A DNA stretch of 14,742 nucleotides from positions 1 through 14,742 of the forward strand of contig JAFLTK010000247.1 in NCBI GenBank assembly GCA_022511505.1, read 5' to 3'. Origin of the DNA: Muribaculaceae bacterium. GTDB lineage: Bacteria; Bacteroidota; Bacteroidia; Bacteroidales; Muribaculaceae. The position numbers and the translations under genes are program-made. Below are positions 7,758 to 14,563 of this stretch, one piece after another. The notes beneath the pieces are model-generated. The model did not search any database and was not told where the DNA came from. It saw only the letters and a list, made by a program, of their open reading frames with translations. Every line of letters starts with the position of its first letter. Position 1 is the first letter of the stretch.

Positions 7758-8744
7758 ATGGAACCTCAGCGAAAAGATTTTTATGGCATTGACTTGCTTA
7801 AATATGTGATGGCGCTCGCCGTAGTCGCCATCCACATCATGGCACAGAACAAGATAGTATATCCGCCGGCAGTCGTATGGTTTATACGCCTTGCCGTCCC
7901 GTTTTTCTTCATCATCTCGGGCTTTTTTATCGGCTCAAAACTCAGCCGGCTGGAAAGCGCCGAGGCTCGCCGGACGTTCCTGCTGAAACGGTCGGTCCAT
8001 CTCTTTAAAATATTCATCCTGTGGCTGATTATCTACCTGCCGTGGTCAATTTACTACTACATGTATGATTATGAGGAACATAGCATTATCTCGTTTGCCA
8101 TTGTATATATAAAAAGAATTGTCTACTATGGCGAGTCCTACTATGCGTGGCCTCTATGGTACATATATTCCTATGCTTTCGTTTGCCTCTTGATGGGACT
8201 GACGATGAAGTGGCGACTTCGCATTCCCTTGCTGGCAACTCTGTTTATAGTCGCCTATATCGCTGTCTATCTTTATGACAATCAGATTAGTCTTGGAATG
8301 GAGAAGATTATCACCAACACGCGCCTGCTCTTAGGTCGCACTCTTGGCGGAGGTTTATATATGCTCATGGGTGCCGGCCTCTATCAACTCTATTGCCGCG
8401 GCGCAAAACTTGGCCGCTACATCCTGCCGGCTCTGGCGCTGAGCATCATTCTTTTCTACTTCACTTTGCCATTTGGCGAACTACTCGGCGGTCTTGCCTT
8501 CGTCATCATCGGCCTGTTCATATCGTTGCAGCCTTCATCATTGTGGCTCGAACTTCGGTGGCAGAGCATGTGGATGTATTACACCCACATGTATGTGATA
8601 ATGATAGTCTATGTAATCTATCCCACGATGATGCCGGTAGCAATTATCGCAGCAGTATATGCCGGTAGCATACTTCTTTCCTACTGCCTCAACCGCTTGC
8701 AGAACACCCCCGGTTTCAACAAGTTAGGGCTTCTGATAAAATGA
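7758..8744 (+). CDS. Acyltransferase family 3 integral membrane protein
   Basis: A 328-residue polytopic inner-membrane protein of the acyltransferase 3 family (OafA/WecH-like), which moves acetyl or other acyl groups onto surface sugars or exported molecules. The N-terminal signature is clear: YGIDLLKYVMALAVVAIHI, with the catalytic-type His26, followed by FIRLAVPFFFIISGFF (42-57). About ten hydrophobic helices follow through to residue 320, as usual for the family. The polar motif WPLWYIYSYAF sits near residues 132-142. There is no SGNH esterase tail. No glycan synthesis genes lie nearby, so the acceptor cannot be named. The gene is monocistronic: divergent from PFOR on the left and followed by a strong hairpin at 8869-8912. 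Confidence 0.88.
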   Translation: MEPQRKDFYGIDLLKYVMALAVVAIHIMAQNKIVYPPAVVWFIRLAVPFFFIISGFFIGSKLSRLESAEARRTFLLKRSVHLFKIFILWLIIYLPWSIYYYMYDYEEHSIISFAIVYIKRIVYYGESYYAWPLWYIYSYAFVCLLMGLTMKWRLRIPLLATLFIVAYIAVYLYDNQISLGMEKIITNTRLLLGRTLGGGLYMLMGAGLYQLYCRGAKLGRYILPALALSIILFYFTLPFGELLGGLAFVIIGLFISLQPSSLWLELRWQSMWMYYTHMYVIMIVYVIYPTMMPVAIIAAVYAGSILLSYCLNRLQNTPGFNKLGLLIK

Positions 8745-8868
8745 GCCAAGCCTCGTTAACGATTTTTAACCACATCTGCTGAAACTATTCACCCCCATTG
8801 AGCGTTTTAGTATCAGAAAGCAAAGATAACTTGTTTCATTGCAGATAATGTGATAATGATTGGTTTAG

Positions 8869-8912
8869 TAAACAATCGTGGCGGCGTCGGGAGACACCGC
8901 CACGGTTGTTTA
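8869..8912. terminator. 20-bp hairpin with GGGA tetraloop, probable bidirectional terminator
   Basis: The arms 8869-8888 and 8893-8912 form a 20-bp stem with one C/A mismatch and one G-T pair, closed by the GNRA-type loop GGGA. The stem is GC-rich near the loop and ends in AAACAA/TTGTTT at its base. This is the usual look of a bidirectional intrinsic terminator, although no long U-run follows. It lies 125 bases after the acyltransferase stop codon and may also stop a leftward transcript from the GC-rich block to its right. Confidence 0.65.
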
Positions 8913-9180
8913 TATCCCCTTACGTCTCTTCAACCCGACCATTCGGGAAGGTGGGCTTAAAACATGGGTAGCCCGGTCGAAACGCAATATAATGCAACTC
9001 CTTCGCACTCTCCGCGAGTCACCTATTGGTTCAGAATTAGAACATCCCGCAAAATTTTATCCTTTTGAGACGCCCACGCTAATCAACGCGGCATCCCACA
9101 GGCGCCGAGTTCCCGTTAGAGTCCCTTACCGCTATTGATTTTAGTCAGCGGAGCGGGTGTGAGTCCCCTAAATCATCAAA
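8913..9180. other. GC-rich structured block, candidate non-coding RNA or repeat (strand undecided)
   Basis: This block is clearly richer in G and C than the AT-rich DNA on both sides and can form several local hairpins: CCCGA-CCAT-TCGGG (about 8936-8949), GGGCT/AGCCC (about 8954-8975) and TGATTT-TAG/CTAAATCA near 9136-9175. Two similar decamers, GAGTCCCTTA and GAGTCCCCTA, lie about 50 bases apart. It is bounded by terminator-like hairpins at 8869-8912 and 9263-9301. A GTG-initiated frame of 86 codons crosses it, but that frame would begin inside the left hairpin and has no promoter or ribosome site. I found no match to the conserved cores of RNase P RNA, tmRNA, SRP RNA or the common riboswitches. 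A 6S-like RNA is possible but unproven. Confidence 0.35.
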
Positions 9181-9262
9181 AACTTAACATTCAATTAAAC
9201 AATCTCGCCTCTCGATTGTCTTAATAGTGGTTCTGTTTTTCATGCAGGGGGAATAAAAAAGT

Positions 9263-9301
9263 AATAAGCAGTTCCTCACGGAGCCGCTTATTTCTTCTTG
9301 T
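9263..9301. terminator. Terminator-like hairpin
   Basis: AATAAGC (9263-9269) pairs with GCTTATT (9286-9292). Inside, GTTCC pairs with GGAGC around a TCAC loop after one mismatch, giving a 12-bp stem. On the plus strand it is followed by TTTCTTCTTGTT. On the minus strand it is followed by ACTTTTTTATT, the stronger U-run. Either direction is possible. No coding gene ends here on either strand, which suggests a non-coding transcript. Confidence 0.55.
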
Positions 9302-9673
9302 TGTCCTGAACCTCAATGAGGATCAAGACCAACAACCTAACATAAAACACATTTACTATTATGCACTATTCTAACTTATTGTACAGGTAGTTATTTTACT
9401 AACAATCTATACTAACCCTAAATTTAATTTGCCATGATGTATGGTTAACAACGTTTACATGTCACATGCTAATCATTAACACATTGCAAAAATAAGACAA
9501 TATTATCATATATAATTCTAAATCTAAATAGTTGAAAGAGATTTTCCAAGTATTTAAATTTTAATTTATTGTTAATTAGTCGTTTATAAATAGCACTAAT
9601 TTTAGTAATTCTAAAAATTACCAATAAAAAAACACCCTGAAATTTGTGGATTTTTTATCGTTTTGGGGATATA
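9302..9673. other. AT-rich gene-free leader region upstream of the DUF6377 gene
   Basis: About 370 bases of very AT-rich DNA without a credible open reading frame. Only small local inverted repeats are seen, for example GTAATT-CTAAA-AATTAC near 9607-9623 and CCTCAATGAGG near 9310-9320. It precedes the promoter at 9676-9707 and could hold binding sites for regulators, but no specific operator can be named. Confidence 0.4.
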
Positions 9674-9675
9674 TT

Positions 9676-9707
9676 GTTGCATTATTAATTTTTTATTCTT
9701 ACCTTTG
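9676..9707 (+). promoter_or_regulatory. Bacteroidetes-type promoter for the DUF6377 gene
   Basis: TTG at 9677-9679 (within ATTGTTGC), a 20-base spacer, then TACCTTTG at 9700-9707, which matches the -33/-7 consensus well. Transcription should start near 9713, giving a leader of about 45 bases before the TTG start codon at 9758. Confidence 0.75.
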
Positions 9708-9757
9708 CATTGTCAAAGCAAATATATAAAAAATCAAATAAATTAAAAGCATAAACG

Positions 9758-11323
9758 TTGAAACATTTTTTCGTTTTTTTATCGATAATTTTGAGCGCGC
9801 AGGTTCTTTTTGCCGCCGATGACAACCTCTCGCTCAACGAACTCCTGGACGATATCGACAAGAGTTTGGCTGTGCGTGATAAATATCGAAATTCACGTCA
9901 AGCCAAAATTAACGAACTCAAAGACAGGATTCCAACTACCCCGACAGATAGCCTCGGCAAATTGTACTCCCAGATTGCATCAATGCAAATTTGGAGATTT
10001 GACACGGCAAGGGTTTATTACCGTAAAGCACACGATTTTTTTGAATCTCGCGGCGACCATGGTCGAGCAGCTGTAATGACAGCTCAACTTGCTGTGTTAC
10101 AGACTGCTGTAGGCAATATTCCTGAGGGTATAAAGACGTTTGAGGATGCCGAAAGCCAATTGTCAACGGCCGAAACTAAAGAACGATATTACCTTAACGG
10201 GCTTTTGCTCTATGAGCGTCTATTACCTATATATGCCGATGACATCGCGATGAAAGAGACCTATCTCAACCGTCGCTATAGAATGGCTGACTCACTCGAA
10301 GTATACGCTCCGGCCCACACCGGCGCTCTGCACCTCGCCAAAGCCACGAAATATGAGCGAGATAAAGAGTATTCACTAATGCTTGCCGAACTCAACGAAG
10401 CCTTTTCGACAAATACACGAGAAAAAGAAGAAATATATAACCCGGTGGCAATGAGACTCGGCGATTACTATCGTCTGATAAACAAACCCGAAGAAGCCGC
10501 CTACTACTATGGTCTTGCCGCCCGCAACTCACTGAAAAAAGGCACATATTTTGCTCGACCGCTCCAAAGTCTCGGTCTGGTCCTGAACTCACTTGGCGAT
10601 GACGACCGCTCAATAAACTACATGACCGAATCCTTTAACGAGGCTGTTTCGAGCAACAACCGTCTCAGAGCCATGCAGTTGATGAACACATTCCCGCTCA
10701 TCAATGAAGCCTTCAGAGCCCATCACGCCGAGGATATCAGACTAATATGGATACTGTCAATTATTCTTGGCATAGCCATCATAGCCATCGGTTACATGGC
10801 ATGGCGACAGGTTCAACTCGGTAAACGCCTCAAGCACAAAGACTTTGAATTGCGCTCCAATAACGAGAATAAAATCAGCAATATATCCCAATTCTTAACA
10901 TTCTGCTCAAACTATCTCGAGCAACTTCACACATTCAATCGAACAGCCCGTCGTCGCATCAAGGCCGGTCAACTCGAGGACCTCTATTCGATGATTAACT
11001 CCAATCAACTCGTCGACGTTCAGACGCGCGAATTCCTCCAGTCGTTTGACCGTTCATTCCTCCATGTGTTCCCGTCGTTTGTCGACAATGTCAACAAGCT
11101 CGTCAATCCCGATCAGTTGTTCATTCAACCTGTAAAAAGCCAATTGTCAACCGAACTGCGCATCCTGGCGTTTATCAGACTCGGCATCAAGGATAGCAAC
11201 CGCATTGCTCACTTCATGGGGCTATCCATCAATACCGTCTACACCTACCGCAACAAGATGAAGAGCCGGGCCAACGACCGTGACAACTTTGAAACAAACA
11301 TCGAAATGATTGATATCGAGTAA
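9758..11323 (+). CDS. DUF6377-type membrane-spanning regulator: periplasmic TPR-like domain, one TM helix, cytoplasmic HTH
   Basis: A 521-residue protein with the layout of the Bacteroidetes DUF6377 family. The start is a TTG; it is the only start that keeps the signal peptide (KHFFVFLSIILSAQVLFAAD), and the promoter lies 45-80 bases upstream. Residues about 25-325 are helical TPR-like repeats expected in the periplasm (SQIASMQIWRFDTARVYYRK; EEAAYYYGLAARNSLKKGTY). A single membrane helix spans about 329-348 (LIWILSIILGIAIIAIGYMA). The cytoplasmic part begins with a basic stretch, contains a helical region, and ends in a LuxR-like helix-turn-helix at about 465-504 (ELRILAFIRLGIKDS, then IAHFMGLSINTVYTYRNKM). 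This suggests a one-component sensor that reads an envelope signal and binds DNA directly. It has no kinase or receiver domain. It stands alone, with no SusC/SusD, fimbrial or sugar-use genes beside it, so ligand and targets are unknown. Confidence 0.85.
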   Translation: MKHFFVFLSIILSAQVLFAADDNLSLNELLDDIDKSLAVRDKYRNSRQAKINELKDRIPTTPTDSLGKLYSQIASMQIWRFDTARVYYRKAHDFFESRGDHGRAAVMTAQLAVLQTAVGNIPEGIKTFEDAESQLSTAETKERYYLNGLLLYERLLPIYADDIAMKETYLNRRYRMADSLEVYAPAHTGALHLAKATKYERDKEYSLMLAELNEAFSTNTREKEEIYNPVAMRLGDYYRLINKPEEAAYYYGLAARNSLKKGTYFARPLQSLGLVLNSLGDDDRSINYMTESFNEAVSSNNRLRAMQLMNTFPLINEAFRAHHAEDIRLIWILSIILGIAIIAIGYMAWRQVQLGKRLKHKDFELRSNNENKISNISQFLTFCSNYLEQLHTFNRTARRRIKAGQLEDLYSMINSNQLVDVQTREFLQSFDRSFLHVFPSFVDNVNKLVNPDQLFIQPVKSQLSTELRILAFIRLGIKDSNRIAHFMGLSINTVYTYRNKMKSRANDRDNFETNIEMIDIE

Positions 11324-11414
11324 ATAATCAGTGTATTTTTTGACGATATTTTTTATATTTCGGTCTATATTTTTGCCGAATTTGAAAATTTGTAAAATTC
11401 ACATTAATAATATT

Positions 11415-11458
11415 TTAAATGGCGATATAATCTATATTTAGTTTATATCGCCATTTAA
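11415..11458. terminator. Perfect 16-bp inverted repeat after the DUF6377 gene
   Basis: TTAAATGGCGATATAA (11415-11430) is exactly complementary to 11443-11458, with a 12-base loop that can itself close by CTA/TAG. It starts 92 bases after the stop codon. No U-run follows on the plus strand, so it could be a 3'-end structure or a bidirectional terminator of modest strength. A binding site for a dimeric protein is an alternative. Confidence 0.5.
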
Positions 11459-11486
11459 TATGTATCAATTCTTAGACACACTTAAC

Positions 11487-11494
11487 TAAATTTG
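11487..11494 (+). promoter_or_regulatory. -7 box of a possible small-RNA promoter
   Basis: TAAATTTG fits the TAnnTTTG consensus exactly, in a region with no coding gene. No TTG sits 19-21 bases upstream, so only half of the promoter is convincing. A start near 11500 would give a transcript of about 190 bases ending at the terminator at 11656-11689. Confidence 0.35.
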
Positions 11495-11499
11495 CATCG

Positions 11500-11689
11500 T
11501 GAAAGGAACAAACATTATCAAGTAACCAAAAATCATCAGTCAAATTTACAAAGAAAATGATTTTTGATAGGTGCAATTTGATGCTCCATGCTCAAAGCGT
11601 AGAAAAGATTTTAAGGGAAATATTTATTGCAACGATGTAAAAAGAAAAGTGTGAGAAGGTGTTTTCGTGAGAAAGCACCTTTTTTATTT
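11500..11689 (+). ncRNA. Candidate small RNA
   Basis: Between a consensus -7 box (11487-11494) and a textbook intrinsic terminator (11656-11689) lie about 160 bases without a credible gene. A 10-bp perfect stem is present inside (CAAAAATCAT at 11527-11536 and its complement at 11557-11566, 20-base loop). A 19-codon frame (ATG 11581, TAA 11640) exists but has no sign of translation. The alternative is that this is simply the long 3' end of the DUF6377 transcript. Promoter support is partial, so confidence is low. Confidence 0.3.
11656..11689 (+). terminator. Intrinsic terminator, plus strand
   Basis: AAGGTGTTTTC pairs with GAAAGCACCTT (11 bp including one G-T pair) around a GTGA tetraloop of GNRA type, followed directly by TTTTTATTT. 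The minus-strand flank is not U-rich, so it acts rightward only. It ends either the DUF6377 transcript, 330 bases after its stop codon, or a separate small RNA. Confidence 0.85.
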
Positions 11690-11727
11690 GGTGCTACTCG
11701 GTTTCAGGGAAATGGGGCGTCTAACGT

Positions 11728-11813
11728 CGTGATGAGGAGCTCCTGCTCCTCATGTTTACTTTATTCACGTTCCCCGGTTTGGTTACATCCACGAGCGGGA
11801 GCTCCTCGTCACG
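11728..11813. repeat. Inverted pair of REP-like units with TAACCAAACC core
   Basis: Two copies of a short unit, consensus AGCGGGAGCTCCTCATCACG, lie in opposite directions: minus strand at 11728-11747 and plus strand at 11794-11813. The first forms a perfect 9-bp hairpin (ATGAGGAGC at 11732-11740 with 11745-11753, loop TCCT). Between them, on the minus strand at 11785-11776, is TAACCAAACC. The same decamer and unit recur at 14564-14634. This mosaic of partly palindromic units in intergenic DNA resembles REP/BIME elements. It lies between two facing terminators, so it is outside both transcripts. Confidence 0.6.
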
Positions 11814-11822
11814 TGGGGATAT

Positions 11823-11861
11823 AAAAAAAGTAGCGCGAGACCGTCGCGGCCGTGCGCTACT
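11823..11861 (-). terminator. Intrinsic terminator of the DUF4301 gene
   Basis: On the minus strand, AGTAGCGC (11861-11854) pairs with GCGCTACT (11836-11829). An inner CCG/CGG pairing is possible. The hairpin is followed at once by seven U residues (11829-11823). It lies 62 bases after the stop codon of the DUF4301 gene. It is a standard rho-independent terminator. Confidence 0.85.
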
Positions 11862-11922
11862 CATGTATTCAAAACTATTTATTTTATTCTGTTAGGTTGT
11901 TTTGAATAGGGTATAATGGAAT

Positions 11923-13449
11923 TTACTGATGTGCGGGACGCAGGAGGTCGTTGACAACCTTGACGGGATTGAAAGTCTCGATGGGTACTTCAACGAAGAT
12001 TGTGTTCCAATCGCTCATGGCACCGTTCCAGAGGCCGGGTAGTTCGAGGGCGCGGAGTTCGCGGCCGCCGGCGCTCTTCGACGAGATGAAGCCGGTGTCG
12101 GCGTCAACGTAGTCGGGGAGGTTGTAGTGGCTACCGTCGGTGCGCTTGATGCAGCAAACGAGGTCCACGGGGTTGAAGTGGGTGGCCGTTTTCAGCATTT
12201 CGGCATATTCGGGCTTAGCGGGGTCAATTTGGGTGCTTTCGAGGATTTGGGGTGACGTCGAGCCGTCGGCATTGTAGGTGATGAACGGGCCGCCACCGGG
12301 TTCGCCCTCATTCTTGACCATGCCGCAGACGCGCAGCGGGCGGTCGAGTTTGCCGCGAAGGTAGTTTGCTTTATCGAGTTTGTCAAGCGAGGCGAGGCGT
12401 GTGTCATGGAAGCAGAGGGTATCTTTCATGAAAGTCTCGATGCCGGCGAGGTCGGCGTCTGTGTAGTCGCCCGAGTCGATTTTGGCGATGGCCTCGACAA
12501 TGCGGTCGCGTGCCTGCATGAGAACACCGCCGATTACCTGCTTGTAGCGCACGGTGATGTCGCGGCGGCTATCGGGAACGACGTTGTCAATGTTTTTGAT
12601 GAACACAACGGCCGAGTCGATGTCGTTGAGATTTTCGATGAGCGCGCCGTGGCCGCCGGGACGGAACAGCAGGTGATCGTCCTGGAGGAAAGGCGTATTG
12701 TCGGGGTTGACGGCGATAGTGTCGGTCGACGCTTTCTGGGTCGACATGGTGACGTCAAATTTCAGACCGGTTCGAGCCTCGGCGGCGGGGATGGCCTCGG
12801 CGAGTTTAGCCTTGAAGAGGGGCACGTGTTGCTCGGAGACGGTGAAGTGGAGATTGACAACGCCGCTGCTGTTGGCTGCGGTCTGGGCGCCTTCTGTCAG
12901 GTGCTCCTCAAGTGGAGTGCGCGAGCCGTCGGCATAGGAGTGGAATTTCAGCAAGCCCTTGGGGAGGTTGCCATAGTTCATACCCTCGGGCTTAACGATG
13001 GCTGCGATGATGTCGCGGTTGCGTTTCTGCTCGACGAGGTCGGCCAGAGTAGTGCCGTGCATCTTCTTGACGGCCTCCTGTAGTTCGGCGAGGAACGGCA
13101 GTTTGTCGAGATTTTCAATAAGTTGGGCAACGGGAGAACCGGGTTTGAGTTCATCGGTGTCGCCATCGATGTAACTGAACAGCGCCTTAAACATGCGCGA
13201 CGCTGCGCCCGATGCGGGCACAAATTTCAGCACCTCGCCGCCGGCCTGAAGATATTCTTTCCAACGCTCGATGGCAACGTCCTCTTCGGCGGCGCTGAGA
13301 CGCTTGATGCCCCGGCCAACCGTGGCGGCCGATTCTATTTTAAGGAATGGAAAACCGTTGATAAACCGAGAAATTTGTGCCTCGGCTTCGTCGACCGATA
13401 CGCCGCGTGTTTCGAGCAGCGTCAGGTCCTGGGGTCGAAAATTACTCAT
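11923..13449 (-). CDS. DUF4301 family protein (nucleotidyltransferase-like motifs)
   Basis: A 508-residue cytoplasmic protein of the DUF4301 family, common in Bacteroidetes and of unproven function. The start at 13449 (MSNFRPQDLTLLETRGVS) fits the family start. The frame is open back to 13491, but that codon overlaps the -7 box at 13489-13496. Conserved stretches include NGFPFLKIES (31-40), FVPASGAASRMFK (76-88), STQKASTDTIAVNPD (236-250), RPGGHGALIENLNDID (263-278) and VFIKNIDNVV (282-291). The glycine/serine loop ending in SRMF and the later RPGGHG motif resemble the nucleotide- and sugar-phosphate-binding loops of UDP-sugar pyrophosphorylases; that similarity is my inference from motifs only. 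The gene is monocistronic, with its own promoter and a clear terminator at 11823-11861. Confidence 0.87.
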   Translation of the reverse strand: MSNFRPQDLTLLETRGVSVDEAEAQISRFINGFPFLKIESAATVGRGIKRLSAAEEDVAIERWKEYLQAGGEVLKFVPASGAASRMFKALFSYIDGDTDELKPGSPVAQLIENLDKLPFLAELQEAVKKMHGTTLADLVEQKRNRDIIAAIVKPEGMNYGNLPKGLLKFHSYADGSRTPLEEHLTEGAQTAANSSGVVNLHFTVSEQHVPLFKAKLAEAIPAAEARTGLKFDVTMSTQKASTDTIAVNPDNTPFLQDDHLLFRPGGHGALIENLNDIDSAVVFIKNIDNVVPDSRRDITVRYKQVIGGVLMQARDRIVEAIAKIDSGDYTDADLAGIETFMKDTLCFHDTRLASLDKLDKANYLRGKLDRPLRVCGMVKNEGEPGGGPFITYNADGSTSPQILESTQIDPAKPEYAEMLKTATHFNPVDLVCCIKRTDGSHYNLPDYVDADTGFISSKSAGGRELRALELPGLWNGAMSDWNTIFVEVPIETFNPVKVVNDLLRPAHQ

Positions 13450-13488
13450 GATATTATGTGTTATTGATTTTTGGTTACGTTCAATCCC

Positions 13489-13496
13489 CAAAGGTA
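13489..13496 (-). promoter_or_regulatory. -7 box of the DUF4301 gene
   Basis: TACCTTTG on the minus strand matches TAnnTTTG and lies 39 bases upstream of the ATG at 13449. The -33 element is poor at the expected distance. It overlaps the more upstream candidate start codon at 13491, which argues against that start. Confidence 0.55.
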
Positions 13497-13504
13497 GTAA
13501 TTAT

Positions 13505-13536
13505 TTTTGCAACCGCGATTAAATTATGTTGCAAAA
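13505..13536 (-). terminator. Hairpin between the secreted-protein gene and the DUF4301 gene
   Basis: TTTTGCAAC (13505-13513) pairs perfectly with GTTGCAAAA (13528-13536) across a 14-base loop, 18 bases after the stop codon at 13555. No long U-run follows. It may be a weak terminator that separates the upstream gene from the DUF4301 promoter just beyond it. Confidence 0.45.
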
Positions 13537-13554
13537 CATTTTTCGCCTTGTTAT

Positions 13555-14502
13555 TTAATCTTTAATTGCTCCGTGAATTAACACGATACGTTTGTTTTTT
13601 AAATCGATATTGATGTCCAGAGTAAAAAGATTATCCGGGTCGGGGCCGGTGTAGTGGTAGCCGTCCTTTGTTTTCTTCCAGTTTTTATCGGTTGCAACGA
13701 GATTGTCAAAGTGAGCTGCGTCCCGCGGGTCCCAGTCTCCGAGTGTGTAGATATATTCCCAACATCTTTGTTCTCCCTCTTCAGAAGGGAATTTAAAATC
13801 ACACTTTCTATCGTCTTTATAGTCGGTCAATTTAAGTTTTGTGTTAAAGTTGTAGTCAAGGTAATTTTCGAGCATACCGTTGTCAATATAATTCATTTCA
13901 AGGTCGAGGCTTGCCACTTGGGTCCCATTCCAGTCAAAGACTTGAATATATGTATAGCGGCCGGCAATTTCGGGGTCGGTCGCATATCGATAGGATTGGG
14001 CCACTATATATTCCTCTTCAGATGTGAACCCTAAGACACCGGCATTGCAGGGTAGATAGATGGCTTTGCGAGTAGGTATATCGATGATGTAGGAATATGT
14101 GTTTCTTAAGTCGGGGACTCCGGAAACTATTAGCCTAGTTGCGTTATAGGCGATTGCACCGAAGAGGGCGGGAATTGAGTCTATCGGAACTTCAATGCCT
14201 TGCTCATCGTCAGACACATACCAATACATATCATTAGGTTCGACCGTGGTAAACAGTTTTGATGCTTGTTTTGACTCTTTGTCGTAGAGCCATAGCGAAC
14301 TGATTGGTACATCATATATGTCCTCACCCGGTTGGTCTTCGTTTATAAAAATCTTGTAATAATCGTTTTCATCAGCGAATACTGCACTTGTGGGAACGCC
14401 ATAGTCGGCGGGGTTCTCGGATGCTGCAACGGTTCCCATTGAGTGACAACAGGCTATTGACACAATGTTTAATGCGATAAATAAAAAGACAGATTTATTC
14501 AT
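13555..14502 (-). CDS. Secreted, probably lipid-anchored protein of unknown function
   Basis: A 315-residue protein. The ATG at 14502 is preferred over a TTG three codons upstream because it starts a clean signal peptide (MNKSVFLFIALNIVSIACC), and because the promoter at 14525-14557 leaves a short leader. Two cysteines (18 and 19) end the hydrophobic core, so a lipoprotein is likely, though the lipobox (SIAC) is not ideal. The rest is rich in Tyr, Asp and alternating hydrophobic residues, as in beta-sheet or propeller-like domains (SSLWLYDKESKQASKLF, YSYIIDIPTRKAIYLP, YTYIQVFDWNGTQVASLDL). I do not recognise a named family, although the layout recalls 6-bladed propeller lipoproteins of Bacteroidetes. 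It is more AT-rich than the DUF4301 gene. It is transcribed on its own. Confidence 0.75.
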   Translation of the reverse strand: MNKSVFLFIALNIVSIACCHSMGTVAASENPADYGVPTSAVFADENDYYKIFINEDQPGEDIYDVPISSLWLYDKESKQASKLFTTVEPNDMYWYVSDDEQGIEVPIDSIPALFGAIAYNATRLIVSGVPDLRNTYSYIIDIPTRKAIYLPCNAGVLGFTSEEEYIVAQSYRYATDPEIAGRYTYIQVFDWNGTQVASLDLEMNYIDNGMLENYLDYNFNTKLKLTDYKDDRKCDFKFPSEEGEQRCWEYIYTLGDWDPRDAAHFDNLVATDKNWKKTKDGYHYTGPDPDNLFTLDINIDLKNKRIVLIHGAIKD

Positions 14503-14524
14503 GAGATACAAAATTTATTTAGTG

Positions 14525-14557
14525 CAAAAATAATAATATTAATGTGATATTGCAAAA
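14525..14557 (-). promoter_or_regulatory. Bacteroidetes-type promoter of the secreted-protein gene
   Basis: On the minus strand, TTTTG at 14557-14553, a 20-base spacer, then TATTTTTG at 14532-14525. Transcription should start near 14518, about 16 bases before the ATG. It is back to back with a rightward promoter at 14676-14706. Confidence 0.7.
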
Positions 14558-14563
14558 TTTTGT

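Noticed and set aside
8821..8828. TATCTTTG on the minus strand, a consensus -7 box
   Set aside because: There is no -33 element at 19-21 bases, and it would read antisense into the acyltransferase gene.
8878..9138. 86-codon GTG-initiated frame in the GC-rich block
   Set aside because: It would start inside a 20-bp terminator-like hairpin, lacks a promoter and a signal or domain, and its codons show no clear bias. It is kept only as an alternative explanation of the block.
8913..9180. tmRNA, RNase P RNA, SRP RNA or cobalamin riboswitch
   Set aside because: The conserved cores of these RNAs (a tag ending in ALAA, GAGGAAAGUCC, the SRP GNAR/AGCA loop, GCCACUG with a paired GGUG element) are absent on both strands.
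11581..11640. 19-codon ATG frame before the plus-strand terminator
   Set aside because: It is too short to judge; there is no ribosome site and no family resemblance.
12406..13083. 225-codon frame antisense to the DUF4301 gene
   Set aside because: It is a shadow frame of a conserved gene; its Gly/Val/Asp-rich composition mirrors the opposite strand.
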